Below, piece by piece: positions 1 to 9,874 of a stretch of 64,000 nt of DNA (position 1 is the stretch's first letter; each line of letters starts with the position of its first letter). The notes under the pieces are model-generated. The model saw only the letters and a program-made list of their open reading frames with translations, was not told the DNA's origin and did no database searches. The translations under genes and the position numbers were made by a program. The DNA is from Hyphomicrobiales bacterium (lineage in GTDB: Bacteria > Pseudomonadota > Alphaproteobacteria > Rhizobiales > Rhizobiaceae): the NCBI GenBank assembly GCA_900469955.1, contig UBYX01000002.1, positions 248,808 through 312,807 of the forward strand, read 5' to 3'.

Positions 1-77
1 TCGCTGCGGCGGTTTCGAACGGCCGCCTTATCGTTCAGGCGTCGAAATTTGTCAAAGGATGATTTGCAAAAGCCGCG

Positions 78-902
78 TCAATCCACCACCAGACCGACAC
101 GCGGCTGATCCTTCGAAACCATGATGGTGACGATCCGGCCGGATACGTCCTTGGCGGGAACGAAGCCGTTTTCTCCCATCTGTTCCGGAAACCGGCTGTC
201 GGCGGAGTTGTGACGGTTGTCGCCCAGTACGAAATAGTGCCCCTCTGGTACGTCGAACGGCCCGGCATTGTCCATCTCGTCCGAAGGCGGACTGCCGCTC
301 ATGCCGATCCGGTAGCGCCTGCCGTCGGGTGACGTTTCCTGCATGACGGCAATCTCGCCGGTCAGAATACCCCTGAAGGTCGCGTTGGTCGGCGATTGCG
401 GCAAAGCCTTTCCGTCGACGAACACCACACCGTCGCGCAATTCGACGGCCTCGCCCGGCAGGCCTATCAGCCGTTTGACATAGGTCGTCGGCTTGTCCGA
501 ATAACCCGGCACAGTCTCGAACACTATGATATCGCCGCGTCTCGGTTTCTCGTCCGCGGCATAACGCTTGCGAACGATGAGTTCGCCTTCAAGCAGCGTC
601 GGCTCCATCGAGGTGGAAGGCTGCAGGAAGACCTGCAGACCGCAGAGATTTGTTCGGAAGCGCTCCGCATTGCAGTCCGCAGGCGCTGCGGCGGCGATAC
701 CGACCGCGGCCCTTTCGGCCAAGCCGGCAAGTTTTTGCTGATCGGTTTCCCAAGTGCCAGCGCGGGCGAGGAACAGCGGGTAGGCCGGGCCAATAAAGGC
801 CGCGAACGCCTTCGCGCGATCCAGATTGGTCTGCGCGGCGACCGGAGAAGACACGGCCAGCGCCAATGCCAGCCACATCCAAGAAAACACCTGTCGTCCC
901 AT
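78..902 (-). CDS. Signal peptidase I (S26A) family protein
   Basis: Predicted 274-aa serine protease of the LepB/SPase I family, which cleaves signal peptides at the outer face of the inner membrane. Visible family boxes are the nucleophile motif PSTSMEPTL (Ser98), the general-base motif YVKRLIGLPGE (Lys143) and the late box GDNRHNSADSRF (about 227-238), so the Ser-Lys dyad is intact. The ATG at 902 is preceded by GAGGGAGAT at good spacing; the open frame continues upstream without homology. It is odd in that its N-terminus looks like a cleavable signal peptide (hydrophobic run then VAAQ) rather than two membrane anchors, and it carries two cysteines near residues 77-87. It may be a paralogue of the housekeeping LepB. 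Confidence 0.85.
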   Translation of the reverse strand: MGRQVFSWMWLALALAVSSPVAAQTNLDRAKAFAAFIGPAYPLFLARAGTWETDQQKLAGLAERAAVGIAAAAPADCNAERFRTNLCGLQVFLQPSTSMEPTLLEGELIVRKRYAADEKPRRGDIIVFETVPGYSDKPTTYVKRLIGLPGEAVELRDGVVFVDGKALPQSPTNATFRGILTGEIAVMQETSPDGRRYRIGMSGSPPSDEMDNAGPFDVPEGHYFVLGDNRHNSADSRFPEQMGENGFVPAKDVSGRIVTIMVSKDQPRVGLVVD

Positions 903-988
903 CACCCAATCTCCCTCGTGCCGAGAAAGGTGATCTAGGTCGGGGACCGCATTTGCCCATACGCGACCGCCATGAAAACATGGCCGGA

Positions 989-1489
989 TCAGTCGAGAAT
1001 CACCGCCATCTGAATTGCATCGATAAACCGCCCGTCGATCTTCACCGCGTCGCGGGCCACGCCTTCGTGGACGAAACCGACCTTCTCGTAGAGAGCGGCG
1101 GCCCGTGGATTGTCCGCATGCACATGCAGTTCGACGCGATGGAAACCGCTCTCCCTGGCAAGATCCAGCGCCGCGGTGATCAGCCGCCTGCCGAGCCCAT
1201 TGTCGCGATAGCCTGGGATGATACCCATGCCGAGCGCGCCGCAATGGGCATGCGTCTCCCGGGCATTGCGGCGGATGTCGCACCAGCCGACCACTTTGCC
1301 GTCCGCGATGGCGACGACTTGCGGATGGCCGCCTTCGATCATGTCCCGCACGAAGGACCGCACGCTTTCGAGCGGCGGCGCCTCCAGGAATGTCAGGTAT
1401 TTGCGCTCGCGGGACACGGTATCGAGAGCTTGGTGAAAACTCTCGATATGGTCCTCTCGGATGCGTTCGATCGCAATGCTTTCCGTCAC
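989..1489 (-). CDS. GNAT-family N-acetyltransferase
   Basis: A 166-aa acetyltransferase of the GNAT fold. The acetyl-CoA binding motif A is visible as GMGIIPGYRDNGLGRRLI, and the C-terminal half has the usual NPRAAALYEKVGFVHEG motif. The GTG start at 1489 lies one base after the trpE(G) stop codon, so the gene is very probably co-transcribed with and translationally coupled to trpE(G); longer starts would overlap trpE(G). The substrate cannot be read from the sequence. The C-terminal DAVKIDGRFIDAIQMA pattern is common in GNATs that act on small molecules or protein N-termini. Location in the trp transcription unit may be incidental. Confidence 0.88.
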   Translation of the reverse strand: MTESIAIERIREDHIESFHQALDTVSRERKYLTFLEAPPLESVRSFVRDMIEGGHPQVVAIADGKVVGWCDIRRNARETHAHCGALGMGIIPGYRDNGLGRRLITAALDLARESGFHRVELHVHADNPRAAALYEKVGFVHEGVARDAVKIDGRFIDAIQMAVILD

Positions 1490-1490
1490 C

Positions 1491-3680
1491 TCACGCCGCC
1501 TTGGTCTCGCGCTTGCGCGAAAGATGCGCCACGACATTCTCGATCATCCGCATGCCGGCATCGCCGCCGAGCGTCATGATCGATTCGGGATGGAACTGCA
1601 CCGCGGCCACCGGCTCCTTGACGTGCTCGATGCCCATGATCGTGCCGTCCTCGCTTTCGGCGGTGATCATGAAATTCGGGTCGAGCGTCTTCGGATCGGC
1701 AAAGATCGAGTGGTAGCGGCCGACCGTCACCTCGCGGGCAAGGCCGGAGAAGACGATGCCGGGTTCCAGCACGCGGATGCGCGAGGGCTTGCCGTGCATC
1801 GGAAGCGCCAGATGCCTGAGTTCGCCGCCATAGGCTTCGGCGAGCGCCTGCAGTCCGAGGCAGACGCCGAAGATCGGCAGGTTCTTTGCCCGCGCCGTCT
1901 TGATCGTTGCCTTGCAGTCGAAATCCTTCGGATTGCCAGGTCCCGGCGACAGCACCACGAGGTCCGGATCGAAGCGGTCGAACACCTCTTCCGGCACCGG
2001 CGTGCGCACGGTCGAGACTTCCGCCCCCGTCTGGCGGAAATAGTTTGCGAGCGTATGGACGAAGCTGTCCTCGTGGTCGACGAGCAGGATTTTCACGCCT
2101 TGCCCGACGCGTGCCACGTCGCGGCCGACCTTGGCGGCATTGCCGGCCCTTGCATCACGGATTGCAGTCAGCATCGCGGAAGCCTTCAGTTCTGTCTCGG
2201 CCTCTTCCTCGTTCGGATCGCTGTCGTTGAGCAGCGTCGCCCCTGCCCGCACTTCGGCGATGCCGTCCTTGATACGAATGGTGCGCAGTGTCAGCCCGGT
2301 GTTCATGTCTCCGTTGAAGCCGACCATGCCGATCGCCCCGCCATACCAGGCGCGCGGGCTCTTTTCGTGGCCCTCGATGAAGCGCATCGCCCAGAGTTTC
2401 GGCGCGCCGGTCACGGTCACGGCCCAGGCGTGGGAGAGGAACCCGTCGAAGGCGTCCATGTCTTCCCTGAGGCGCCCTTCGATATGGTCCACCGTGTGGA
2501 TCAGCCGGGAATACATCTCGATCTGCCGCCGCCCGATCACCTTCACCGAACCGGGCTCGCAGACTCTCGACTTGTCGTTACGGTCCACGTCCGAGCACAT
2601 GGTGAGCTCGGATTCGTCCTTTTTGGAGTTCAGGAGCTTGAGGATCTGTTCGCTATCGGAGATCGCATCCTCACCGCGCTTGATCGTGCCCGAAATCGGG
2701 CAGGTCTCGATGCGGCGCCCCGATACCCGCACGAACATTTCCGGCGAGGCGCCGATCAGATATTCCTGGTGGCCGAGATTGATGAAGAAGGAATAGGGCG
2801 ACGGGTTGATCGCCTTCAGCCGGTTGGAAATCTCAGAAGGCTTCGAGTCGCAGCGCTCCATGAACTTCTGGCCAGGCACCACTTCGAAAAGGTCGCCGCG
2901 ACGGAAGCTCTCCTTTGCCTTGGTCACCAGTTCGGCATATTCGCCGGGCTTGTGGTCGCCCTTAGGCGGGATCGTGTCGGTGCGCTTGAACGGATCGGGC
3001 GCGATCTCGACCGATTTGCCCTCGGTCGTCACGCCGTCCCTGGCAAAGTCGTAGCGGTCGATCCAGGCCTTGGCGGCATGGTGGTCGACGACGAGGATTT
3101 CATCTGGGAGGAACAGCACCATGTCGCGCTGGTCTTCCGGGCGGGCCATGGAGAGCTTGATCGCATCGAACTGGAAGGCGAGGTCGTAGCCGAAGGCGCC
3201 GAACAGGCCGATCGCCGAATCCGCCTCGGAATAAAAGAGGTCGACCACGGCGCGCAACACGGTGAACACCGTCGGCATCTTGGAACGCTCTTCCTCGGTG
3301 GAGACGCGGGACGGTTCGTTGACGGTGAGATCCAGCCGCCGTGCCGTCTGTTCACCGAACGTCAGGTCGGCGACCGTCTTCAACTTGTCGGCGACGAAGC
3401 CGAGCAGCACTTCGCCGCGGCCGTTATAGGCCTCGATCCAGACCTTGCGACCGTTGCAGGAAATCCCCAGCGGCGGATCGGCGATCGCCGTGTCCCAGCG
3501 GGTATAGCGGCCCGGATACTCGTAGTTGGAGGAAAAGACCGCGCCGCGCCGTTCGTCGAGCCTGTCGACATAGGAGGAAATCGCGGTCGCATAATCCGCC
3601 GCCCTCCGCTGCCGGCTGACGGTTACTCCGCCCCGCGTCTCGTAGGTCTCCGAACCGTCGTCCCGAATGATCGTTACCAT
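1491..3680 (-). CDS. trpE(G): Fused anthranilate synthase TrpE(G)
   Basis: A 729-aa fusion of both anthranilate synthase subunits, making anthranilate from chorismate and glutamine as the first committed step of tryptophan synthesis. Residues 1 to about 500 form the TrpE chorismate-binding part (for example [31 protein letters not shown] and the [16 protein letters not shown] block). Residues from about 520 are the TrpG glutamine amidotransferase, with LSPGPGNP, the nucleophile loop [10 protein letters not shown] and the HPES catalytic histidine motif. The single-chain form is typical of rhizobia and a few other bacteria. It is preceded by the trpL leader gene and a transcription attenuator at 3728-3831, so control by tryptophan is expected. 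Confidence 0.97.
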   Translation of the reverse strand: MVTIIRDDGSETYETRGGVTVSRQRRAADYATAISSYVDRLDERRGAVFSSNYEYPGRYTRWDTAIADPPLGISCNGRKVWIEAYNGRGEVLLGFVADKLKTVADLTFGEQTARRLDLTVNEPSRVSTEEERSKMPTVFTVLRAVVDLFYSEADSAIGLFGAFGYDLAFQFDAIKLSMARPEDQRDMVLFLPDEILVVDHHAAKAWIDRYDFARDGVTTEGKSVEIAPDPFKRTDTIPPKGDHKPGEYAELVTKAKESFRRGDLFEVVPGQKFMERCDSKPSEISNRLKAINPSPYSFFINLGHQEYLIGASPEMFVRVSGRRIETCPISGTIKRGEDAISDSEQILKLLNSKKDESELTMCSDVDRNDKSRVCEPGSVKVIGRRQIEMYSRLIHTVDHIEGRLREDMDAFDGFLSHAWAVTVTGAPKLWAMRFIEGHEKSPRAWYGGAIGMVGFNGDMNTGLTLRTIRIKDGIAEVRAGATLLNDSDPNEEEAETELKASAMLTAIRDARAGNAAKVGRDVARVGQGVKILLVDHEDSFVHTLANYFRQTGAEVSTVRTPVPEEVFDRFDPDLVVLSPGPGNPKDFDCKATIKTARAKNLPIFGVCLGLQALAEAYGGELRHLALPMHGKPSRIRVLEPGIVFSGLAREVTVGRYHSIFADPKTLDPNFMITAESEDGTIMGIEHVKEPVAAVQFHPESIMTLGGDAGMRMIENVVAHLSRKRETKAA

Positions 3681-3727
3681 TTATCCTGCCTCTCCGATCC
3701 TGTTGCCCGCCTCCTCAAGCGGCCAAC

Positions 3728-3757
3728 AAAAAAGCCGCCTCGGTTCTCGGGCGGCTT
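3728..3757 (-). terminator. trp attenuator terminator hairpin
   Basis: On the minus strand, between trpL and trpE(G), an 8-bp perfect stem (AAGCCGCC with GGCGGCTT, loop of 10) is followed directly by a run of T. It begins 30 bases after the trpL stop codon. This is the arrangement of a ribosome-mediated tryptophan attenuator: stalling at the leader Trp codons would favour an antiterminator. The alternative antiterminator pairing was not resolved by eye. Confidence 0.88.
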
Positions 3758-3786
3758 GTCGTCGTCTTGTCGATGGACATGACTGG

Positions 3787-3831
3787 TCAAGGCCGCGCGA
3801 AGCGTGCCCACCACCAGTTGCCAATGTTCAT
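3787..3831 (-). CDS. trpL: trp operon leader peptide TrpL
   Basis: A 14-codon open frame reads MNIGNWWWARFARP and stops with TGA, with three consecutive tryptophan codons. It sits 106 bases before the trpE(G) start and just before the attenuator hairpin. In Sinorhizobium meliloti the equivalent leader controls trpE(G) by attenuation. Its terminated leader RNA (rnTrpL) and its peptide (peTrpL) have also been reported to act in trans. No strong ribosome binding site is visible upstream, which fits a short or nearly absent untranslated leader. It is far below usual gene-caller limits. Confidence 0.9.
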   Translation of the reverse strand: MNIGNWWWARFARP

Positions 3832-3852
3832 CGAAATCGTCATGGGCGGAAT

Positions 3853-3880
3853 TGTTAGCGTGGGTCGCTGTTGTGCGCAA
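3853..3880 (-). promoter_or_regulatory. Candidate trpL promoter
   Basis: On the minus strand TTGCGC (3880-3875) and CTAACA (3858-3853) are separated by 16 bases, a plausible sigma-70 -35/-10 pair. It would start transcription about 15 bases before the trpL ATG. The -10 match is poor, so this is a guess from position as much as sequence. Confidence 0.35.
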
Positions 3881-3961
3881 GCGAATTTCTTGGACCGGCA
3901 ATGCGACCAAAACCGGAGGATCGGCGTTTATCATCCCCTGGGGATTCAAGAAGGATACGAC

Positions 3962-5143
3962 ATGAAGTATTCATGGATCGCACTTCTGGCAGGCCTGCCG
4001 CTGATCATAGGCGCCGGATTGCCGCTTGATCGACCAATACCGCGGCCGCAGCCGGCCGATGTGCTGGAAGTGAGCTTCCTCGATCGCCTCCTTCAGGATG
4101 GCAGGCCTAAACGTGCGTCCTCGACTCAACGCCGGGGTTCTTCGTCGCGCGGACGCAACACGGTACCGAAACCACCGGCGCTGGCGAGCGTCCCCGTGCC
4201 GATCCCGAAACCCGCCCAGGATTCGACGGCACAAGCCGAGAGCGTGCCTGACGTGCCTCAGCAGGCCGGCAGCGCCACCGAAAATCCACCTGTTCCCGAA
4301 ACGCCGCCGACCGTCGCGCAAAACCAGACAAACGAGCGCCCGGACAATCCGCCGGCCACTACGCCCGCGGCAGAGCCGCCTGTCGTCCAGCAGCCCGGCA
4401 CCGCGACCACACCTCCATACGAAGCCGAAGTCCCAAAGCCTCTCGCAAAACCTGAAAGCCTCGAGCCTGCGACGCCGGACGAGAAAAATGCGGAGAAACC
4501 AGACGAGGCCAAACCGGACGGCAAGGAAAAGGAGGAGGACAAGGCCGAGACGCCACCTCCTCCCCCGCCTCCGCCGCTCGTCAAGGAAAATCCGGAAGAG
4601 CTAAAGGCCTGTCTTGCAGAACTCACGGGTCTTGGTACCAAATTCGAGCCCATCAGTCCTATCGACGACGGCAGTGGTTGCGGCATCGAACATCCGATCA
4701 AAGTTGCGGAAGTGTTGCCGGGCGTCGAGCTCGGCGGCGCGGTCATGCGCTGCAAGACGGCGGTCGCCATGGCCCACTGGCTGAAGGATACGACCCAGCC
4801 GGCCATGAACATCGCCATGCCGGGGCGAAAGATCGTGGGCATCGTGCCGGGCTCCACCTATGCCTGCCGTCTCAGGAACGGCGCTGCGACCGGCAAGATC
4901 TCCGAACACGCCCGCGGCAACGGCATCGACCTTGCGGCCTTCAAGCTGGACAACGGGGAGACGATGGAAATGAAGCCGCGTGAAGAGGATTCGACGCTCG
5001 AAGGTGCGTTTCAGCGCACCGCGACCGCCGGCGCCTGCCTGCACTTCACCACCGTCCTGTCACCAGGCAGCGACGCCGCCCATCAGAACCACCTGCATCT
5101 CGACGTCATGGAACGGGAAAACGGCTACCGGTATTGCCGGTAG
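3962..5143 (+). CDS. Extensin-like secreted protein
   Basis: A 393-aa exported protein. The ATG at 3962 follows AAGAAGGAT and begins a hydrophobic signal sequence (residues 4-20). Residues from about 40 to 215 are low-complexity, rich in Pro, Glu and Lys and including a PPPPPPPPP run. The C-terminal ~180 residues match the extensin-like family: cysteines spaced through CGIEHP, MRCKTAVAMAHWL and RNGAATGKISEHARGNGIDLAAF, ending with HQNHLHLDVMERENGYRYCR. The family is widespread in Rhizobiales; it is probably periplasmic or cell-wall associated, perhaps peptidoglycan-binding. The HARGNGIDLAAF and HLHLDV motifs resemble zinc D-Ala-D-Ala peptidase folds, which is inference. The upstream in-frame extension to 3767 overlaps trpL and is rejected. 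Confidence 0.85.
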   Translation: MKYSWIALLAGLPLIIGAGLPLDRPIPRPQPADVLEVSFLDRLLQDGRPKRASSTQRRGSSSRGRNTVPKPPALASVPVPIPKPAQDSTAQAESVPDVPQQAGSATENPPVPETPPTVAQNQTNERPDNPPATTPAAEPPVVQQPGTATTPPYEAEVPKPLAKPESLEPATPDEKNAEKPDEAKPDGKEKEEDKAETPPPPPPPPLVKENPEELKACLAELTGLGTKFEPISPIDDGSGCGIEHPIKVAEVLPGVELGGAVMRCKTAVAMAHWLKDTTQPAMNIAMPGRKIVGIVPGSTYACRLRNGAATGKISEHARGNGIDLAAFKLDNGETMEMKPREEDSTLEGAFQRTATAGACLHFTTVLSPGSDAAHQNHLHLDVMERENGYRYCR

Positions 5144-5187
5144 CTATGCCGGCAACCGCCACCGTCCGGTCGCGAAACGGGTTCTGT

Positions 5188-5499
5188 TCAGAAATCCCCG
5201 GATTGCGTCACCGTGAACGTGGATCCGCCGAAGAAATCCCCGCTTGATCCCCGCGCCCGAGTCGGCCTCAAGTCCAACGGCGGGTAGCAGACCTCGACGA
5301 TCCTGGACTGGTCCCATTCGGTGACCCTCAAGAGGCTGCATTCCTGGATATTGCGGCGGACATAGGTCGTTCTCACGACCCGCGGGCGCTCGCGATATCC
5401 GCCGGTGAGGTCGGCGGCGTATGCGGACTGCTGGCCCAACGAGGTCGCAGCCATGGTCAGAAGAACGAAAACTGGAAGCTTTGCGGATGCGATCGACAT
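5188..5499 (-). CDS. Small secreted hypothetical protein
   Basis: A 103-aa protein starting MSIASAKLPVFV, preceded by a GGAGAAA ribosome binding site; residues 1-29 form a signal peptide ending near AYAAD. The mature part is about 75 residues, with two cysteines (IQECSLLR and VEVCYPP) that could form a disulfide and a tract rich in Arg and Thr. It is convergent with the extensin-like gene. I do not recognise a family beyond small rhizobial exported proteins. A longer TTG-started version to 5574 has no support. Confidence 0.6.
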   Translation of the reverse strand: MSIASAKLPVFVLLTMAATSLGQQSAYAADLTGGYRERPRVVRTTYVRRNIQECSLLRVTEWDQSRIVEVCYPPLDLRPTRARGSSGDFFGGSTFTVTQSGDF

Positions 5500-5647
5500 G
5501 GGGCTTTCTCCATACGGGATGAACTGGAACGGCCTTTGCCCGCCGATCCTGCGCCGCATCAATTCGCAATTCAAGTTTCGGTTCCCTGAATGCTAACCCG
5601 TATCCTGATGTCGCCGCGTTCGCTTTGCCGGAACCTGCCCGAAGAGC

Positions 5648-7327
5648 TTAGAAAAGCCCCTCGACGAAGCCCGCCTCGTTGAGGAAAATCCGCTCCGCCG
5701 ACGGTATCTTCGGGAGCCCCGGCATGGTCATGATCTCGCCGGTAATCGCCACGACGAAGCCGGCGCCGGCCGACAGGCGCACCTCGCGCACGTCCACCAC
5801 ATGCCCCTCCGGCGCGCCGCGCAGATTGGGATCGGTCGAGAAGGAATATTGCGTCTTCGCCATGCAGATCGGCAGGTCGCCGTAGCCCTGCGCTTCCCAG
5901 GCCTTAAGCTGGTCGCGCACGCCCTTGTCGGCGGTCACTTCGCCGGCGTGATAGATCTTCGAGGCGATGATCTCGATCTTTTCCATCAGCGGCAGGTTGT
6001 CGGGATAAAGCGGCTGGAATTTGGCCTGCCCGCCTTCGGCAAGCTCCACCACTTTCTGGGCCAGTTCCTCGATACCGGCAGAACCCTCTGCCCAATGCCG
6101 GCAGACAATGGCGTCCGCCCCGTGCCGCGCCACGTAGTCCTTCACCGCCGCCACCTCGGCATCCGTATCCGAGGTGAAGTGATTGATCGCAACCACCACC
6201 GGCACGCCGAACTTTCGCACATTGGCGATGTGTCGCCCGAGATTGGAGCAGCCCCGCTTGAGCGCCTCCACGTTCTCGACGCCGAGCTCCTCCTTCTTGA
6301 CGCCGCCGTTCATCTTCAGCGCCCGGACGGTGGCGACGATCACGGCCGCATCCGGCATCAGCCCGGCCTTGCGGCATTTGATGTCGAAGAACTTTTCCGC
6401 ACCGAGATCGGCCCCGAAGCCCGCCTCCGTCACCACGTAGTCGCCGAGCTTGAGCGCCGTCTTGGTGGCGATCACCGAATTGCAGCCATGGGCGATATTG
6501 GCGAAAGGCCCGCCATGCACGAAGGCCGGATTGTTTTCTAGCGTCTGCACCAGGTTCGGCTGCATTGCGTCCTTCAGGAGCACGGTCATCGCCTTGTCCG
6601 CCTTCAGATCGCGGGCAAAGACCGGCGACCGGTCGAAGCGGTAGCCGATCACGATATTGCCGAGGCGCTTTTCGAGATCTTCGAGATCGGCGGCAAGGCA
6701 GAGGATCGCCATGACCTCCGAAGCCACGGTAATGTCGAACCCGCTTTCGCGCGGAAAGCCGTTGGCAACCCCGCCGAGCGAGGCGATCACCTGCCTGAGC
6801 GCCCGGTCGTTCATGTCCATCACCCGTCGCCAGGCGATCCGGCGCACGTCGATATTCTCGGCATTGCCCCAGTAGATATGGTTGTCGATCATCGCCGAAA
6901 GCAGATTGTGGGCCGAGGTGATCGCGTGGAAATCGCCCGTGAAATGCAGGTTGATGTCCTCCATCGGCACGACCTGCGCATAACCGCCGCCGGCGGCCCC
7001 GCCCTTGGTTCCGAAGCAGGGCCCGAGCGAGGGCTCGCGAACGCAGATCACCGCCTTTTTGCCGATCCGGTTGAGACCGTCGCCCAAGCCCACGGTCGTC
7101 GTGGTCTTGCCCTCGCCTGCGGGTGTCGGATTGATCGCGGTGACGAGGATCAGCTTGCCGTCTTTCCGCTTCGAAAGGGAACCGATGAAGTCGGCACTCA
7201 GCTTGGCCTTGTCGGAGCCATAGGGCGCCAAGGCGTCGGGCGGAATCGCCAGCCCCGCTCCGATATCCGAAATGGGCTTCTTCCTCGCGGCGCGCGCAAT
7301 CTCGATGTCCGACTTGACGGCTGCCAT
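5648..7327 (-). CDS. fhs: Formate-tetrahydrofolate ligase
   Basis: A 559-aa enzyme that makes 10-formyl-tetrahydrofolate from formate, ATP and tetrahydrofolate, feeding one-carbon metabolism (purines, fMet-tRNA). The length is that of the family. The N-terminal nucleotide-binding loop [14 protein letters not shown] (about 70-85) and the segments [21 protein letters not shown] and [13 protein letters not shown] are diagnostic. ATG at 7327 has GGGGAGAG upstream; a longer frame to 7381 lacks support. No folD or purU neighbour is present in the window. A strong hairpin terminator belonging to the upstream receptor gene separates the two. Confidence 0.97.
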   Translation of the reverse strand: MAAVKSDIEIARAARKKPISDIGAGLAIPPDALAPYGSDKAKLSADFIGSLSKRKDGKLILVTAINPTPAGEGKTTTTVGLGDGLNRIGKKAVICVREPSLGPCFGTKGGAAGGGYAQVVPMEDINLHFTGDFHAITSAHNLLSAMIDNHIYWGNAENIDVRRIAWRRVMDMNDRALRQVIASLGGVANGFPRESGFDITVASEVMAILCLAADLEDLEKRLGNIVIGYRFDRSPVFARDLKADKAMTVLLKDAMQPNLVQTLENNPAFVHGGPFANIAHGCNSVIATKTALKLGDYVVTEAGFGADLGAEKFFDIKCRKAGLMPDAAVIVATVRALKMNGGVKKEELGVENVEALKRGCSNLGRHIANVRKFGVPVVVAINHFTSDTDAEVAAVKDYVARHGADAIVCRHWAEGSAGIEELAQKVVELAEGGQAKFQPLYPDNLPLMEKIEIIASKIYHAGEVTADKGVRDQLKAWEAQGYGDLPICMAKTQYSFSTDPNLRGAPEGHVVDVREVRLSAGAGFVVAITGEIMTMPGLPKIPSAERIFLNEAGFVEGLF

Positions 7328-7433
7328 GCCACTCTCCCCGTTCCCCACGGCCGCACCGGCCGCTTGCCTATGAATAGCCAAGGAAAAGCAATGTGGGAAT
7401 GGCGGTGCCGCTGCGGCACGGAGCGCTCTGCAG

Positions 7434-7470
7434 AAAAATAGAAAGAGCGGCGCTTCTATCGCGCCGCTCT
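7434..7470 (-). terminator. Rho-independent terminator of heme receptor gene
   Basis: A perfect 10-bp stem (AGAGCGGCGC with GCGCCGCTCT, loop of 7) at 7444-7470 is followed on the minus strand by TTCTATTTTT. It lies 29 bases after the receptor stop codon and before fhs. Confidence 0.88.
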
Positions 7471-7498
7471 TCTCAAGGCCCCCACCCCTTTTGGTGCT

Positions 7499-9745
7499 TC
7501 AGAACCGTTGCGTCAGCGAGATTTTGAACGTCCGGCCGGGCTCCGAATAAAATTCGCGGGACTGCGCGGCGCTGTTCTGTCTGGCCGTCGCGTAGTCGTA
7601 ATAGGTGCGGTCGAATACGTTATAGATGCCCGCGTTGATCTTCAGACCCTTTATCTGTTCCGGCTCCCACCAGGCTGTGAGGTCGAAAATGCCGTAGCCA
7701 GGGGTCTTGAAATAGGTCCCGCCGAGTCCGTCGTCGTTGAAGGATGGCTGAACCCCGATCACGTCAAGGCCGACGCCCCAGGTTTCCGTATCATATCCCA
7801 CGCTTGCGACCGCCTTGAGAGGAGGGACCGACCGCAGGAAAGTGTGCCGATCGAGGTCGTTACCCCGAGCAAAGGCAAGCCCGCCGCCGATCCGGAATCC
7901 GTTGTCGAAGCTCTTGTGAACGCTGGCCTCTATGCCGAAGATCTCGGCACGGGCGATGTTCTGGTACCCGGAGACTCCGAACGGGAAGTCGGCAGGGTCG
8001 TAGCCTGCTGCAATCGTTTCGGCCGCGGTGAAGCCGCGGGTGTCGATGAAGTTCTTGTAACGATTGTAGAACAGATTGATGCGTCCGCCGAAGGCCTCAT
8101 CACCTAGGTTGGCGCCAAGTTCGAAACCATTGCTGGTTTCGGATTCGAGATCCGGATTACCGAGGCGCAGATAGGTCCCGGGGCCTCCGAAGACACTATA
8201 GAGTTCGCCGGCAGTCGGAGCGCGAAAGCCCATCGCCCACTGTGCGAAAAGCTCGACATCCTTGTTTACTTCGTAACCGATGCGCAGCTTCGGAGACAGC
8301 GCCCAGTCTTCGAAGCCGTCCGGCAGCGCGGGGTTGCTGGCGTTGTTGTCATACGCCGAAGTCATCTTTGGAGCATGGCGAACCCAGTCGAAGCGGATCC
8401 CTGGGGTCAGCGTGAAAGCGGAGTTTTCAAAACTGATCTCGTCGTCGAGATAGAAGCCGATGCGGCTCGTCTCGACCTTCGGCGTGTCGGCCTGGTTCGT
8501 ATGCAAGTTGGCGCAAGCGGCGAAGCCCGGGGGGTAGACGCCCGGGCTGATCTCAGCCGGGCAATTGTCGTAACCGGACGAGTATTGTTCCGAGGTGATG
8601 CGTGCCAAATCAAAGCCGAAGGTGAGCCGATGACTGAGAGCACCCGCATCGATGTTTTTTTCCAGCGCGCCGATCAGACCGAAGCTGTCCTGCTCATAAT
8701 CGTTGCGGCGACCGATCGGTCCAATGACCGAGGTCGAGCGGACCCCGTCATAGCCGTCCACGGTTTTCTGATTCATGTAGTAGAGCGAGGCCCAGGCGCT
8801 GTCGATCGGGCTGTCGTCGCTCTGGGACTGGTATCTGTAATCAAGGGAAATACGGTCGCGGTCGGTGTCCTTGATCGTCGTGTAGTCACCCGCCCGGTAG
8901 TTCCCTGTCGCCGTCTGCATGGTGCGCTGATCAGTCTCGCGGTCCCGGCGGAAGCGCTCCGCGGTCAACCCGAAGGTGTGCCCTCCGTCAAATTCATGCC
9001 GCAGCTTGAAGAGCAGGTTATATTGATCATAGTCCGACGGATTGGCTTCAGTGCGTGCAGTGCTTAGCGCATCGATGTCGCCGTTCGTCCTGCGCTCCTC
9101 GCCCTTCTTGTATCCGCCTTGGAAAAGGACCGAGCTGTTCCCGATCTTCTTCGCGACGCCCACCGAGCCGAAGCCGCTCGTGTCGGCGCTGTCGAACCCG
9201 GTCCGGGCGATGCCGCCCCAATCGCGGCCTTCGCCGATGAGGTCTTCCGGCTCCAATGTCCTGAGACCAAGGACGCCACCGAGCGCTCCCGGACCGGCTC
9301 GGCTGGAATCGGCGCCGCGCACGACGTCGACTCCAGAGAGTGAACCGAAGTCGAAAGCGTCGACGCCGCCGGTTGCATTGCGCGTGACGTCATCGATGAA
9401 CGGCGTCGGAATGCCGTCGACCGTTGTCAGCACGCGGTTTCCTTCGAGCCCGCGGATGTTGATGGCGCCAGTAGTGCGATTGAAATTCACCCCAGGTTCC
9501 GCCACACGGCCGAGATCCTCCACATTGGTGATCTGCTTGTTTTCGATTTGCTCCTGCGTGGTCTCGGTTGCCAGAGGGGTGTCAGCCACGCCACCCGGTT
9601 GCGCAATCCTTTTGCCCTTGAGCGTAATTGGCCGCAGCGTGGTATCCGGCTGCGCAGCCTCTTGCGCCCAAGCGCCCGGACCAAAGGAAACCACCGCAAG
9701 CGCGGTGCAGGTGAGCAGGATCGATCGCATCTGGCGGCGAGCCAT
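7499..9745 (-). CDS. shmR: TonB-dependent heme/hemoglobin receptor
   Basis: A 748-aa outer-membrane receptor. Residues 1-27 are a signal peptide (LAVVSFGPGAWAQ). The plug domain follows (about 45-155, with IENKQITNVEDLGRVAEPGVN, NIRGLEGNRVLTTVDGI and the VDVVRGADSSRAG segment). A 22-strand barrel runs to the canonical terminal Phe (FKISLTQRF). The length and plug features fit the hemoglobin/heme/transferrin receptor subfamily. In S. meliloti a heme receptor of this kind (ShmR) lies near trpE(G), which is the reason for the symbol; this is remembered synteny, not alignment. Two RirA-type operators lie 130-171 bases upstream, so induction under iron limitation is expected. Confidence 0.88.
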   Translation of the reverse strand: MARRQMRSILLTCTALAVVSFGPGAWAQEAAQPDTTLRPITLKGKRIAQPGGVADTPLATETTQEQIENKQITNVEDLGRVAEPGVNFNRTTGAINIRGLEGNRVLTTVDGIPTPFIDDVTRNATGGVDAFDFGSLSGVDVVRGADSSRAGPGALGGVLGLRTLEPEDLIGEGRDWGGIARTGFDSADTSGFGSVGVAKKIGNSSVLFQGGYKKGEERRTNGDIDALSTARTEANPSDYDQYNLLFKLRHEFDGGHTFGLTAERFRRDRETDQRTMQTATGNYRAGDYTTIKDTDRDRISLDYRYQSQSDDSPIDSAWASLYYMNQKTVDGYDGVRSTSVIGPIGRRNDYEQDSFGLIGALEKNIDAGALSHRLTFGFDLARITSEQYSSGYDNCPAEISPGVYPPGFAACANLHTNQADTPKVETSRIGFYLDDEISFENSAFTLTPGIRFDWVRHAPKMTSAYDNNASNPALPDGFEDWALSPKLRIGYEVNKDVELFAQWAMGFRAPTAGELYSVFGGPGTYLRLGNPDLESETSNGFELGANLGDEAFGGRINLFYNRYKNFIDTRGFTAAETIAAGYDPADFPFGVSGYQNIARAEIFGIEASVHKSFDNGFRIGGGLAFARGNDLDRHTFLRSVPPLKAVASVGYDTETWGVGLDVIGVQPSFNDDGLGGTYFKTPGYGIFDLTAWWEPEQIKGLKINAGIYNVFDRTYYDYATARQNSAAQSREFYSEPGRTFKISLTQRF

Positions 9746-9874
9746 GACAGTCCTTTCATAAGGCGCACGGAACCCTCGGCGCGCAATTGCGCACCGGCAC
9801 CGGCGGCCTTTTCAAATCTGGCTAGAATGTGGCGGGAGGCAGAAATATTGCCTTATTCATGCCATTAGAAAACA

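Noticed and set aside
903..1283. Upstream extension of the signal-peptidase gene
   Set aside because: It would cover the start of the GNAT gene region without homology; ATG 902 with its ribosome site and signal peptide is better.
1461..3782. Very long open frame (773 codons) on the plus strand opposite trpE(G)
   Set aside because: It is the antisense of a fully conserved gene, is rich in His, Arg and Asp as GC-rich shadows are, and has no ribosome site.
3674..3949. 91-codon minus-strand frame across the trp leader
   Set aside because: It runs through the attenuator in another frame than trpL and has no homology; the Trp-rich trpL frame explains the region.
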